Below are positions 23,999 to 34,734 of a stretch of 64,000 nucleotides of DNA, piece after piece. The translations under genes were made by a program, and so were the position numbers. The notes under the pieces were generated by a model. It worked only from the letters and a program-made list of their open reading frames with translations. It was not told the origin of the DNA and made no database searches. Each line of letters starts with the position of its first letter. The stretch's first letter is position 1. The DNA lies in the NCBI RefSeq assembly GCF_937616625.2, contig NC_065572.1:44357653-44421652 (forward strand), given 5' to 3'. This stretch comes from Mercurialis annua (taxonomy: Eukaryota; Streptophyta; Magnoliopsida; Malpighiales; Euphorbiaceae).

Positions 23999-24006
23999 TA
24001 TTTATA
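23999..24006 (-). promoter_or_regulatory. TATA box in solo LTR
   Basis: TATAAATA on the minus strand, in the same position relative to the LTR ends as in the full copia elements. A solo LTR keeps the promoter, so it could start transcription into the satellite on the minus strand. Confidence 0.6.
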
Positions 24007-24227
24007 GGGTAGAGCTTTGCTTAAGAATGCAACACCTCACATGCTAGGAGTCACACACCAAGCAAAGGTGTTGCCACCATTCGACACCTCACATGCTAGG
24101 TGTCACACACCAAGCATAGGTGTTGCCACCATCTGACACATCACATGCTAGGTGTCACACATCAAGCATAGGTGTTGCCACCTTCTGACACGTCGGATGC
24201 TAGGTGTCACACACATAGACATACATG

Positions 24228-24360
24228 ACATCATCACGTGACATCAGCATATGACATCATCGTGACATCATCACATGACATCATCGTGACATCATCACAT
24301 GACATCATCGTGACATCATCACATGACATCATCGTGACATCATCACATGACATCATCACA
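24228..24360 (-). repeat. 24-bp tandem repeat in the solo LTR U3
   Basis: Alternating GACATCATCACAT and GACATCATCGT units are spaced 24 bp, with about five repeats. They are the reverse complement of the arrays at 48582-48812 and 55247-55455, and each unit contains the TGATGTCA octamer. Confidence 0.85.
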
Positions 24361-25558
24361 TTAACTTGGATAAAATACAATTAGGTGCCTACTAATTTAT
24401 AACTCTTACAAATTAGTCCCTAATTTATACTTGTTTTTCATCTTAGATTAATTTCCGAGATATGCTAGTATCTATATGAAATCGATCTCTTGTAAACTCA
24501 ATCGGTTGCACACCCTATTGTGTGTGACTAACTAGGTTCACATCTATATGGCAACGAGAGTCATAAGAAACGCCTTTCTTATATTAAATAATTAAATCCC
24601 ATTAATTATTAATTCTCGTAGATCGTGAGTGACGTCTAGCAACATATCACGACCCCCAAATAGATATGAATGTTTCGATGCATTCTTTATGAACCAATGT
24701 TCATAATTACCGTACACTCAAAATTCCCTTCATCTAAGATTCCGATCTCGACTAGTGTCACGGTTAAGTCAAACACTGTTTGTCTTAATCATATGACCTC
24801 ATCTCAGTTCTTATTCTTGATAAATATGACTTCCACTAGAAACAACTTTCTAAGTAAGTCATATACACCCGCGCAGGTTTTATCATCCATCAAGAATAAT
24901 TTGAGATAGCATAGAATCTTTTCTCCGTTCATCCGGAGTGATAAATCCTCTCTTGGTTAAACCCCTATCTCCATATACAACTAACTAGAGCCAACACATC
25001 CCGCGACCCTAGCTCATGAAAGATCTAGGGATAAGGAGTATCAAACTCTAATCACCTATATACAAGATAGTGTCACCGCAAGTCAAAGGACATATGTACA
25101 ATTATGAATTAGATGACATTAAATTGACTTTGATGAAATACCATGTATAAGTCATCTAGCGTCACTTGTTCGACCCACTCAACATCTTGAGTGTCCACAT
25201 GTTTATCCTGATCTCCATCAAGTAGTATGAGACTTACTACTTCCTATAATTAGTAACTCCTTACTAATCAGGAGAATAAACAGAGGTGACAATCTTTCCG
25301 GGATAATACGATGCCCTTATTCGTAGGACCCCATCGATCATTAACTGTTATTTAGATCACATGTATAATAAAATCTGTAACTCATATTCTTAACACCTTA
25401 AGAATAGATTCTATCACAATGTGATAAGGACAATACGTAATAAATGAACACTTAGTTGATGAGACACTTAGTTCAATTAGAACATATATATCTTTGCCAT
25501 TGGGATTAGTTCTACAAATATACATGATCAAATGGCCCTAGGGCACATACTACTAACA

Positions 25559-25845
25559 CATGGTAATCGAAACGACGCGTTAAAGACACTTGAGATGCGA
25601 AATTAATATAGCGTCACTTATAACGCCCAATTTGCGTAATATAATCTAACCATGATTAAGTAATCGAAACAACGCGTTAAAGAGACTCGTGACGCGACAT
25701 ACTTATCTATTGTTACTTTTCACGCACACTTAGCGTACTATAACCTAACCATGCTTATGGTAATCGGGACGACGCGTTAGAGAGTCTTATGACTCGACAT
25801 AAACATGATAATCGAAACGACGCAATAAAGAGACTTGAGATGCGA
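25559..25845. repeat. Satellite block 5 (short)
   Basis: Roughly three satellite monomers lie between the solo LTR and the pararetrovirus fragment. The last monomer breaks off after GAGATGCGA, where the foreign sequence starts. Confidence 0.93.
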
Positions 25846-26013
25846 GACAACAGGAACTCCTTTTTCTTGTGGAAATGGTTCAAACATGAACTGTGTAGAA
25901 AATACCTGAGGAGTGGCAGTAGTATGTTTTGCAAAGGACGTCTCAACAGTGCCATCGGGTTTTTTTGTGAATACTGGAGTACACGATAGATTAAGTTGAG
26001 TAGATTCATGCAT
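25777..26013 (-). pseudogene. Viral fragment downstream of the movement protein, fused into satellite
   Basis: A minus-strand frame from ATG 26013 reads through viral-type sequence to about 25846 and then runs on into satellite to its stop at 25777. The viral part is Thr/Phe-rich with no motif I recognise. It is in a different frame from the movement-protein segment, so at least one more indel separates them. It is probably the tail of the same viral polyprotein; its function is unknown. Confidence 0.5.
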
Positions 26014-26123
26014 TATTTCATAGTTGGTAATCCACTTTTTGGGGAAAAGGTGTAGGAGTTAATTTCTAGTGATTTGTTTGGGTATATGGACACAAGAAGG
26101 GATGTTTTGGGAATCTATTTTTA

Positions 26124-26763
26124 TCAAAAGGGCATCATTATGGTTTGTGGTAAAGTTAGGTTTAAAGCATGGTTTTGCAAAGGATACACCATTTGATAGT
26201 GAAGAGTAGCTGCAACTGAATCAGCAACTTGTTGAGCTCCAGTAATTTGTATTTGCACCTTTAAAGCCGTAAGAGCCATCAGATCAGCGAGGGAAAGGTT
26301 GTAATTTGGGAAAAAGGTGAAAAACACTGAGCCTGCATTCAAGGAAATTTCAACTGTACCAATCACTGCATGTTGATACCGAGAATCTACAAGAGCAATT
26401 CTTGAAAAAACTGGTAGACCGGCACGACCATGGTAACTGAGACCAAGTCGGATAGCTCCAAAGTGAATATGAGTAACCTGAGCTAACCAAACTCTTAAAA
26501 ATTCAGGTGGAATCTCAAGAGTAATAAATTATTCAGCTTTAGAAGCATGAATTGCAAAGGCTTTTTTTTATCAAGGACTTGATATTATGGATTAAAGGGG
26601 TAGTGGTTTTAGAAAACGCATCATAAGGATTGAGAAGAGGGGCTTTTGTATCAAATATTTTTTGATTTTTTGGAAGATAAGTAAACTCCTAAAGATAATC
26701 ATTTTTATTTACAGTAGTAAGAGCAGTATTAGAAGGTGTAGAACAACAACTTTTTGTTAGCAT
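26124..26763 (-). pseudogene. Movement-protein-like viral gene, broken
   Basis: On the minus strand, an ATG at 26763-26761 opens a frame cut by a stop at 26691-26689. There is a frame change near the T-run at about 26560-26575 and another stop at 26531-26529. After that the frame is open to 26124. The open part has blocks I recognise from caulimovirid 30K movement proteins: 'HFGAIRL', 'YHGR', 'GLPV', 'RIALVDSRY', 'LNAGSVFFTFFPN', then 'LKVQIQITG' and 'ATLHYQ'. Such proteins move virus between plant cells through plasmodesmata. This copy has at least three lesions and cannot be functional. The family call rests on motif memory, not a search. Confidence 0.72.
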
Positions 26764-26834
26764 GATCGTAAGGTACTGACCCAATTTTCACAAAGTAAAA
26801 ACTAGTATATATATTTTCTTTCTCGTCTCTGTTA

Positions 26835-26847
26835 GGCTCTGATACCA
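26835..26847 (-). other. tRNA-Met primer site of the pararetrovirus fragment
   Basis: The minus strand reads TGGTATCAGAGCC. In plant pararetroviruses this site primes minus-strand DNA synthesis and is used as map position 1. It lies about 70 bases upstream of the viral start codon. Confidence 0.75.
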
Positions 26848-26965
26848 TTTAGAGATACGACGATAAACGTTATAAGATACATGTGTGGCAAACCAGGATC
26901 ACAGCCCCACCATGGGCATTTTATCAACCGGCATGTCCTCTCAATATTAGTTAAGATTTATTGCA

Positions 26966-29900
26966 TAATAGGAACGACGCATTAAAGAGCCTTGAGACGC
27001 GACATACTAATCTAGCGTCACTTTTCACGTACACCTTGCGTAATATAACCTAACCATGCTTAGGTAAAAGGAACGACGCGTTAAATAGACTTGAGACGCG
27101 ACATACTAATCAATTGTCATTTTTCACCACATTTTGCGTAATATAACCTAACCATACTTAGGTAATCGGAACGACGCGTTAGAAAGACTTGTGACTTGAC
27201 ATAAGCATGGTAATCGAAACGACGCGTTAAAGAGGTTTGATACGGGCCATACTAATATAGCGTCACTTTTTACGCATACTTTGTGTAATATAACCCCTAA
27301 CCATGCTTAGGTAATCGAAACGACTCGTCAAAGTTAATTTTGACGCGACATACAAATATAGTGTCACTTTTCACGCACACTTTGCATAATATAACCTAGC
27401 CATGCTTAGATAATCGGAACGATGTTTTAAAGAGACTTGAGACACGACATACTAATATAGCGCCACTTTTCTCGCACGCTTTGTGTAATATAATCTAATC
27501 ATGCTTAGATAATCAGAATAACGCGATAAAGAGAATTGAGGCGCGACATACTAATCTAGCGTCACATTTCACGCAACTTTGCGTAATATAACCTAACGAT
27601 GGTTAGGTAATCGAAACGACGCGTAAGATAGACTTAAGACGCGACGTACTAATCAATTGTCATTTTTCACGTACACTCTGCGTAATATAACCTAACCATG
27701 CTTAAGTAATTGGAACGACGCGTTGAATAGACTTAAGACGCGACATACTAATCTATTGTCATTTTTCACGCACACTTTGCCTAATATAATAACCTAACCA
27801 TGCTTAGGTAATCGGAACGACGCGTCAGAGAGACTTGTGACGCGGCATAAGCATGATAATCAAAACGACGCGTTCAAGAGACTTGAGACGCGCACTATTA
27901 ATCTAGCGTTACTTTTTACGCACACTTTGCGTAATATAACATAACCATGCTTAGGAAATCGGAACAACGCGTATGGAGACTTGAGACGCGACATACGAAT
28001 CTAGTGTCACTTTTCACACACATTTTGCGTAATATAACCTAGCCATGCTTAGGAAATCGGTACGACGCGTTAGAGAGACTTGAGACGCGACGTACTAATC
28101 TAACGTCACTTTTCACGCACACATTGCGTAATATAACCTAACCGTGCTTAGTTAATCAGAACGACGCGTTTAAGAGACTTATGACGCGAGATATGTATGG
28201 TAAGCGAAACGACGCATTAAAGAGACTTGAGATGAAACATACTAATCTAGCGTCACTTTTTACACACACTTTGTGTAATAGAACCTAACCAATCTTAGGT
28301 AATCGAAACACCGCTTTAAAGAGATTTGAGCCTGGACATACTAATCTAGCGTCACTTTTCACGCACACTTTGCGTAATATAACCTAACCATGCTTATGTA
28401 ATAGGAACAATGCATTAAAGAGACTTGAGAAGCGGCATACTAATCAATTGATCCTTTTTACGCACACTTTGCGTACTATAGCCTAACCATGCTTAGGTAA
28501 TCGGAACTTCGCGTTAAAGAGCCTTGACACGCGACATACTAATCTAGCGTCACTTTTCACGCAAACTTTGCGTATTATAACCTAACCATGCTTAGGTAAT
28601 CGGAACGACGCGTTAAAGAGCCTTGAGACACGACATGCTAATCTAGCGTCACTTTTCACGCACACCTAGCGTAATAAAACCTAATCATTCTTAGGTAATA
28701 GGAACGACGCGTTAAATAGACTTTAGACGCGTCATACTAATCTAGTATTACCTTTCACGCACGCTTTGCATAATATACCCTAACTATGCTTAGATAATTG
28801 GAACAACGTGATAAAGAGAATTGAGATGCGACATACTAATCTAGCGTCACTTTTCACGCACAGTTTGCGTAATATAACCTAACCATGCTAAGGTAATCGG
28901 AAAAACGCGTTAGATAGACTTATGACGCGACATACTAATCTATTGTCATTTTTCACGTACACTCTACCTAATATAACCTAACCATGCTCAAGTAATTCGA
29001 ACGATGCGTTAAATAGACTTGAGATGCGACATACTAATCTATTGTCATTTTCAACGCACACTTTGTGTAATATAACCTAACCATTCTAAGGTAATCGGAA
29101 CAACGTGTTCGAGAGACTTGTGACGCGACATAAGCATGGTAATTCAAACGACGCGTTAAAGAGAATTGAGACGCGCAATAGTAATTTAGCGTCACTTTTT
29201 ACGCACGCATTGCGTAATATAACATAACCATGCTTAGGATATCGGAACGGCGCGTTAGAGATACTTGAGACGTGACATACTAATGTAGTGTCAGTTTTCA
29301 CGGACACTTTGCATAATATAACCTAACCATGCTTAGGAAATCGGAATGACGCGTTAGAGAGACTTGAGATGCGACATACTAATCTAAAGTCACTTTTCAC
29401 GCACACTTTGCATAATATAACCTAACCATGCTTAGGTAATCGGAACGACACGTTAAAGAGACTTGTGACACGAGATAAGTATAGTAATCGAAACGACGTG
29501 TTAAAGAGAATTGAGACGAAACAAACTAATCTAGCCTCACTTTTTACGCACACTTTGCGTAATATAACCTAACCATGCTTAAGGTAATCGGAACGACGCG
29601 TCAAAGAGACTTGAGACTGGACATACTAATCTAGCGTCACTTTTCACGCACACTTTGCATAATATAACCTAACCATACTTAGGTAATCGGAACGATGCGT
29701 TAAAGAGACTTGAGACGCGACATACTAAACTATTGCTCCTTTCCACGCACACTTTGCGTACTATAACCTACCCATGCTTAGGTAATCAAAACGACGCGTT
29801 AGAGAGACTTGTGGCGCGACATAAGCATGGTAATTGAAATGACGCGTTAAAGAGACTTGAGACGCGCAATATTAATCTAGCGTCACTTTTTACGCACGCG

Positions 29901-31304
29901 TTGCGTAATATAACATAACCATGCTTAGGAAATCGGAACGACGCGTTAGAGAGACTTGAGACGCAACATACTAATCTGTGTCCCTTTTCATGCACACTTT
30001 ACATATTAGAACCTAACCATGCTTAGGAAATTGGAACGACGCGTTAGAGAGAATTGAGACGCGACATACCAATCTAACCTCACTTTTCATGCACACTTTG
30101 CATAATATAACCTAACCATGCATAGGTAATCGGAACGACGCGTTAAAGAGACTTGTGACGCGAGATAAGTTTGGTGATCGAAACGACGCGTTAAAAAGAC
30201 TTGATACGAAACATACTAATCTAGTGTCACGTTTTACGCACTCTTTGCGTAATATAACCTAACCATGCTTAGGTAATCGGAACGACGCGTTAAAGAGACT
30301 TGAGACGCGACATACTTATCTATTGATCCTTTTTACGCACACTTTGCGTACTATATCATAACCATGCTTAGTTAATCAGAACGACGCGTTAAAGAGCCTT
30401 TGACACGCGACATTCCAATTCTTGCGTCACTTTCCACGCAAACTTTGTTTATTACGCATTAAAGAGCCTTGAGACGCGACATACTAATCAAGCGTCACTT
30501 TTCACGCACACCTTGTGTAATATAACCTAACCATGCTTAGGTATTAGGAACGAGGCGTTAAATAGACTTTAGACGCGACATACTAATCTAGTGTCACTTT
30601 TCACGCACGCTTTGCATAATATAAACTAACCATGCTTATGTAATCGGAACGACGCGTTAAAGACATTGGAGACTGGACATAATAATCTAGCTGCACTTTT
30701 CACGCACACTTTGCGTAATATAACCTAACCATGCTTAGGTAATAGGAACAACGCGTTAAAGAAACTTGAGACGCGATATACTTATCTATTGATCCTTTTT
30801 GCGCACACTTTGCCTACTATAACATAACCATGCTTAGGTAATCGGAACGACGCGTTTAAGGGACTTGTGACGCGTCATAAACATTGTAATCGAAACGACG
30901 CGTTAGTGAGACTTGAGAAGCGACATACTTATCTAGCGTTACTTTTCACGCAAACTTTGCGTATTATAACCTAATCATGCTTAGGTAATTGGAACGACGC
31001 ATTAAAGAGCCTTAAGACGCGACATACTAATCTAGCGACATTTTTCACTCACACCTTGCTTAATATAACCTAACCATGCTTAGGTAATCGGAACGACGCG
31101 TTAAATAGACTTGTGACGCGAGATAAGTATGGTAATCAAAATGACGCGTTAAAGAGACTTGAGACGAAACATACTAATCTAGCATCACTTTGTACACACA
31201 CTTTACGTATTATAACCTAACCATGCTTAGCTAATCGATACGACGCGCTAAAGAGACTTGAGACTGGACATACTAATCTAGCGTCACTTTTAACGCACAC
31301 TTTA
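26966..31304. repeat. Satellite block 6, clear higher-order repeat
   Basis: Tandem 99-bp and 48-bp units. The stretch starting at about 27507 is repeated in the same variant order from about 28790, a spacing of about 1.29 kb. Shared landmarks are 'agataat(c/t)...gataaagagaattgag', then two 'attgtcatttttcacg' monomers, then a truncated unit followed by an 'ACATAACC' monomer. The block ends with the left TSD CTTTA (31300-31304) of the intact copia element. Confidence 0.94.
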
Positions 31305-32440
31305 TGTTGGTAGTTTGTGCCCTAGGGCCATTTTGTATTTATTCTTGTATAAACAAATCCCATTGGCAATGATATATATGTTTTTATTTGAACTAAGTGT
31401 CTCATCAACTAAGTGTTTATTTAATACATATTGTCCTTATCACATTGTGATAGAATCTATTCTTAAGGTAGCAAGAATATGAGTGACAGATTCTATTATA
31501 CAAGTGATCTAAATTATCGTTCACGATCGATGGGGTCCTACGAATAAGGGCATCGCATTATCCCGAAAAGATCGTCACCTCTGTTTATTCTCCTGATTAG
31601 TAAAAAGTTACTAATTATAGGAAGTAGTGAGTCTCATACTACTTGATGGGGATCAGAATAAACATGTGGACACTCAAGGTGTTGAGTGAGTCGAACAAGT
31701 GACGCTAGATGACTTATACATGGTAATTCATTAATGTCAATTTAATGTCATCTAGTTCATAATTGTACATATGTCCTTTGACTTGCGGTGACACTATCTT
31801 GTATATAGGTAATTAGAGTTTGATACTCCTTAACTCTAGATCTTTCATGAGCTAGAGCCGCGGGATGTGTTGGCTCTAGTTAGTTGTATATGGAGATAGG
31901 GGTTTAACCTAGAAAGGATTCATCACTCTGGATGAACGGAGACAAGATTCTATGCTATCTCAAATTGTTTTTGATGGATGATAAAACCTGCGCAGGTGTA
32001 TATGACTTACATAGAAAGTTGTTTCTAGTGGAAGTCATATTTATCAAGAATTAGAACTGAGAGATGAGGTCATATGATCAAGACAAACAGTGTTTGACTT
32101 AACCGTGACACTAGTCGAGATTGGAATCTTAGATGAAGGGAATTTTGAGTGTACGGTATTATGAACATTGGTTCAAAAAGAATGCATCGAAACATTCATC
32201 TCTATTTGGGGGTCGTGATATGTTGCTAGACGTCACTCTCGATCTACGAGAATTAATAATTAAATGGGATTTAATTATTTAATATAAGAAAGGCGTTTCT
32301 TATGTCTCTCGTTGCCATATAGATGTGAACCTAGTTAGTCACACACAATAGAGTGTGCAACCGATTGAGTTTACGAAAGATCGATTTCATATAGATACTA
32401 GCATATCTCGGAAATTAATCTAAGATGAAAAACAAGTACA

Positions 32441-32566
32441 AATTAGGGACTAATTTGTAAGAGTTATAAATTATTAAGAACCTAATTGTACTATGTCCAA
32501 GTTAATTAGGGACTAATTTATAAGAGTTATAAATTAGTAGGAACCTAATTATATTTTAACCAAGTT
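32441..32566 (+). repeat. 63-bp tandem duplication in copia LTR
   Basis: Two near-identical units both start AATTAGGGACTAATTT, at 32441 and 32504. The same pair occurs in the 3' LTR (near 39814-39940). The relatives at 47384 and 54052 carry a single unit, so the duplication marks this subfamily. Confidence 0.85.
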
Positions 32567-32828
32567 TTATGATTAAATGGCTTAAGTAATTAATTAGTGT
32601 AATTAATGATACTTAAATCATTAATCATAAGCTAATGGAATGATGATGTCATGGTGAAGTAATGAGATAAGGAAATAAGCTTATATGTGATGTCATATGA
32701 TGACATCACCTATATGATGTCACCTATGTGATGTCACCACATGAAAGGTGTCATGTGGTGGCAACACCTTTGCTTGGTGTGTGACACCTAGCATGCAAGG
32801 TGTTGCATTCTTAAGGCATGCTCTAGCC

Positions 32829-32836
32829 TATAAATA
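32829..32836 (+). promoter_or_regulatory. TATA box in intact copia 5' LTR
   Basis: TATAAATA in 'gcctataaatagagc', at equivalent positions in all five copia LTRs of the window (the others are 40200-40207, 49032-49039, 55676-55683 and, on the minus strand, 23999-24006). This conservation supports it as the promoter for the genomic RNA. Confidence 0.75.
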
Positions 32837-33292
32837 GAGCATGTCCTTGCTCATTTCAAAACCACACAACACACATCTCACTACAAAGTTGTAGAGAGAG
32901 AAAGCACTTGAAGGAGTTCAAGTATTCATCAATCACGGAAAAACTTGGCGACGTTTTTCATACATCCGAGCAAGGTAGTGATCCCGGCGAGAGTTTGAGG
33001 TTAGGGCTGCTCGGCAAGAGGAACTCTTGCAGGATTACTTCAAGGCGAGGATTCAATCGGACGCATACTCGTGTGGACGAGCTTGAGGTCGCCGTACTTT
33101 CGGGACTACAAGAATCGTTGGAGAATCGACATAGGTATTCTTCTTACGATTCCTAGATGCGTGCTTTAATTAATAAATGATACGACGATCCATTTGTTGT
33201 TGATATGATCAACTTTAGGATCCGGATTGTTGGAATTTCGATTTTGAATTGAAATATACGATTCGGACCCGCGCCTCCCGCTGCGCCAACAG

Positions 33293-33305
33293 TGGTATCA
33301 GAGCC
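33293..33305 (+). other. Primer binding site, tRNA-Met type (intact copia)
   Basis: TGGTATCAGAGCC starts two bases after the LTR end. It is a typical initiator-tRNA-Met primer site. Confidence 0.92.
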
Positions 33306-34734
33306 ACCGTATCATCGAGTATTAACGCTTTACGATTGAAATGTATAAATAATCATGGACTTAGGAATTATTATTGGGCATGTAATTTATAATTCCGAGG
33401 GATTTTGTTTTTCCAAAAACGAACAAACGCTATTGTGATATTAATTACATTTGATTAAATTCTGTCTAGGAGATTGGTACTTAAGTGGTCCGCTCGTGAC
33501 CCTCCAATCTATCCTGGGAATTTTTCTAATGTGATCATTTAACACAATACGTGATTCGCTTGTGCATTATGTTGTCATCAACGGAATATGCGGAAAAAGC
33601 GAAAACCGAAAAAAAAAAAAAAAACCCGAAAAAAAAATAATATTTTTTAAATGCTGAAAAACGGGTTTTACATCCGGGAAAAAGTTTTCGGCCCGAAAAA
33701 AAAAATCATTTTTTTTTGTAAAAACCGAAATGCTGAAAAAGGGGTTTTAAAACCGGAGGGAAAAAGTTTCCGACTCGAAAAAAAAAAAAAAAAACGTAAA
33801 ATAAAAATAATTTTTTTTTTTTCGAGGATCAGCGATCGGTTGAGGCTTTCGGAGGTTCTAGGACGATTCCTCTATACCTAAAGAAAGCAGATATTACATA
33901 GTGAATGATTAGAGAATCATTTCCGAGATATGTAATAGTTTGCTCATTCTTTTGTGGCTAAAGAATGAGACCTAGGAAGTCCATGATCATACATGTGTGA
34001 TTGCATGATTAATTTTAGCTTTAATATGTATGAGATGCATGCTAAAATGTATTGTGTGTTTAGTGAGACCTGAATAACTTAAAACCCTAAGAAATCTTCC
34101 TAAAAGTTAAAAGATTAAGTTTATATTGATTAATCATTAAATTGTTTATCAATGGCTCTCCATTGGAGCAATAAACTAACACGCTTTGAGTTATCATCTT
34201 GTCGGCTATGGATACATAGGGGTGAGATGATATCGTCAAGAGATGTTGTTGAGTTTATTGTTAAGCATGAGATGTTACGGATGTAGTCGATATAATATAC
34301 GGCGAGAAAGGCAATTAGGCGTACCTGAGTCGTATATTATTCAAATCGATACATCTTAGTTGATTCAATGGGTTAAACTTAACTAATGTGGAAACCTAAG
34401 AATAGCATTAAGTACTTGAGGGTGAAAGCATTAGGAGCCGGAAATGATTGAACCTCATATGAGATATGATGAACAAGTAATTGTTCACTTATATATCATT
34501 TTGATCCCAAGAATAGCATTAAGTACTTGAGGGAAAGATAAATGAATATAAGAATTCAATCACCCACTTGAAATCTTTTCCAACAAAGATTCACGTTTCC
34601 TATTTTGGAAGTGTAGGATTCGAAAAAGATAGTGGGAGGCCATTTTGATAAAGACCAAATCATTATGGTTAAATATACAAAATAACACGAATACTAATTA
34701 GAGATCTTTGCTATCCATAGGTTGATAAGATAAG
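33306..34734 (+). other. Leader of intact copia element, with A/T-tract segment
   Basis: About 1.43 kb of non-coding leader. A segment at about 33600-33940 contains long A runs and T runs and an imperfect duplication of a 'aatgctgaaaa(a/c)(c/g)gggtttta' block (near 33650 and 33729). The related element lacks that segment (junction at about 49790). The remainder (33940-34734) is close to 49790-50575 of the defective element, so it is probably constrained, perhaps for packaging or dimerisation. The short frame at 33651-33881 is low-complexity Lys/Phe and not a gene. Confidence 0.75.

Larger units (their letters stand above)
23567..25558 (-). mobile_element. Solo copia LTR (subfamily of the 47384-56115 element)
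   Basis: This 1992-bp sequence is the reverse complement of the LTRs at 47384-49471 and 54052-56115, with TGTTGG...CTAACA ends on the plus strand. Perfect 5-bp duplications CATGG lie at 23562-23566 and 25559-25563. No internal element sequence is attached, so it is a solo LTR, the product expected from recombination between the two LTRs of a full element. It is shorter than its relatives by 72 and 96 bp, i.e. 3 and 4 copies of the 24-bp repeat at 24228-24360. A TATA box lies at 23999-24006 on the minus strand. Short frames inside match those in the other LTRs but have no recognisable product. Confidence 0.93.
25846..26965 (-). mobile_element. Endogenous pararetrovirus (Caulimoviridae-like) fragment
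   Basis: About 1.12 kb of non-satellite sequence reads on the minus strand. It has a tRNA-Met-type primer site at 26835-26847, then about 70 bases downstream a damaged frame resembling a caulimovirid 30K-type movement protein. A primer site followed by a movement protein matches the start of the genome map of plant pararetroviruses. There is no LTR and no target duplication. The satellite is interrupted after GAGATGCGA and resumes at about TAATAGGAACG, so roughly half a monomer is missing across the insert. That fits joining by end-repair, the usual route for these viral copies. No capsid, protease or RT part is present. Confidence 0.78.
31305..33291 (+). repeat. 5' LTR of intact copia element
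   Basis: 1987 bp, matching 38676-40662 in length and almost base for base. It contains a 63-bp tandem duplication (32441-32503, 32504-32566) absent from the LTRs at 47384 and 54052, scattered TGATGTCA-type octamers (32640-32740), one copy of the 'acacctagca' promoter-proximal motif (three to four in the other subfamily) and a TATA box at 32829-32836. The short frame at 32908-33156 lies in R-U5, is shared by all copies and resembles no known protein. Confidence 0.95.

Noticed and set aside
24670..24909. 79-codon frame present three times (24670+, 48033-, 54701-)
   Set aside because: It is antisense to the LTR in all three copies and is kept only by LTR identity, with no recognisable domain.
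7235..31304. CRISPR-like array of repeats and spacers
   Set aside because: The units are contiguous eukaryotic satellite monomers with no unique spacers and no cas genes; the flanking elements are plant retrotransposons.
32908..33156. 82-codon frame shared by the copia LTRs (also 40279; related 49125 and 23689)
   Set aside because: It lies in R-U5 and is conserved only because the LTRs are copies of one another. It is altered in the other subfamily, and I know of no protein like it.
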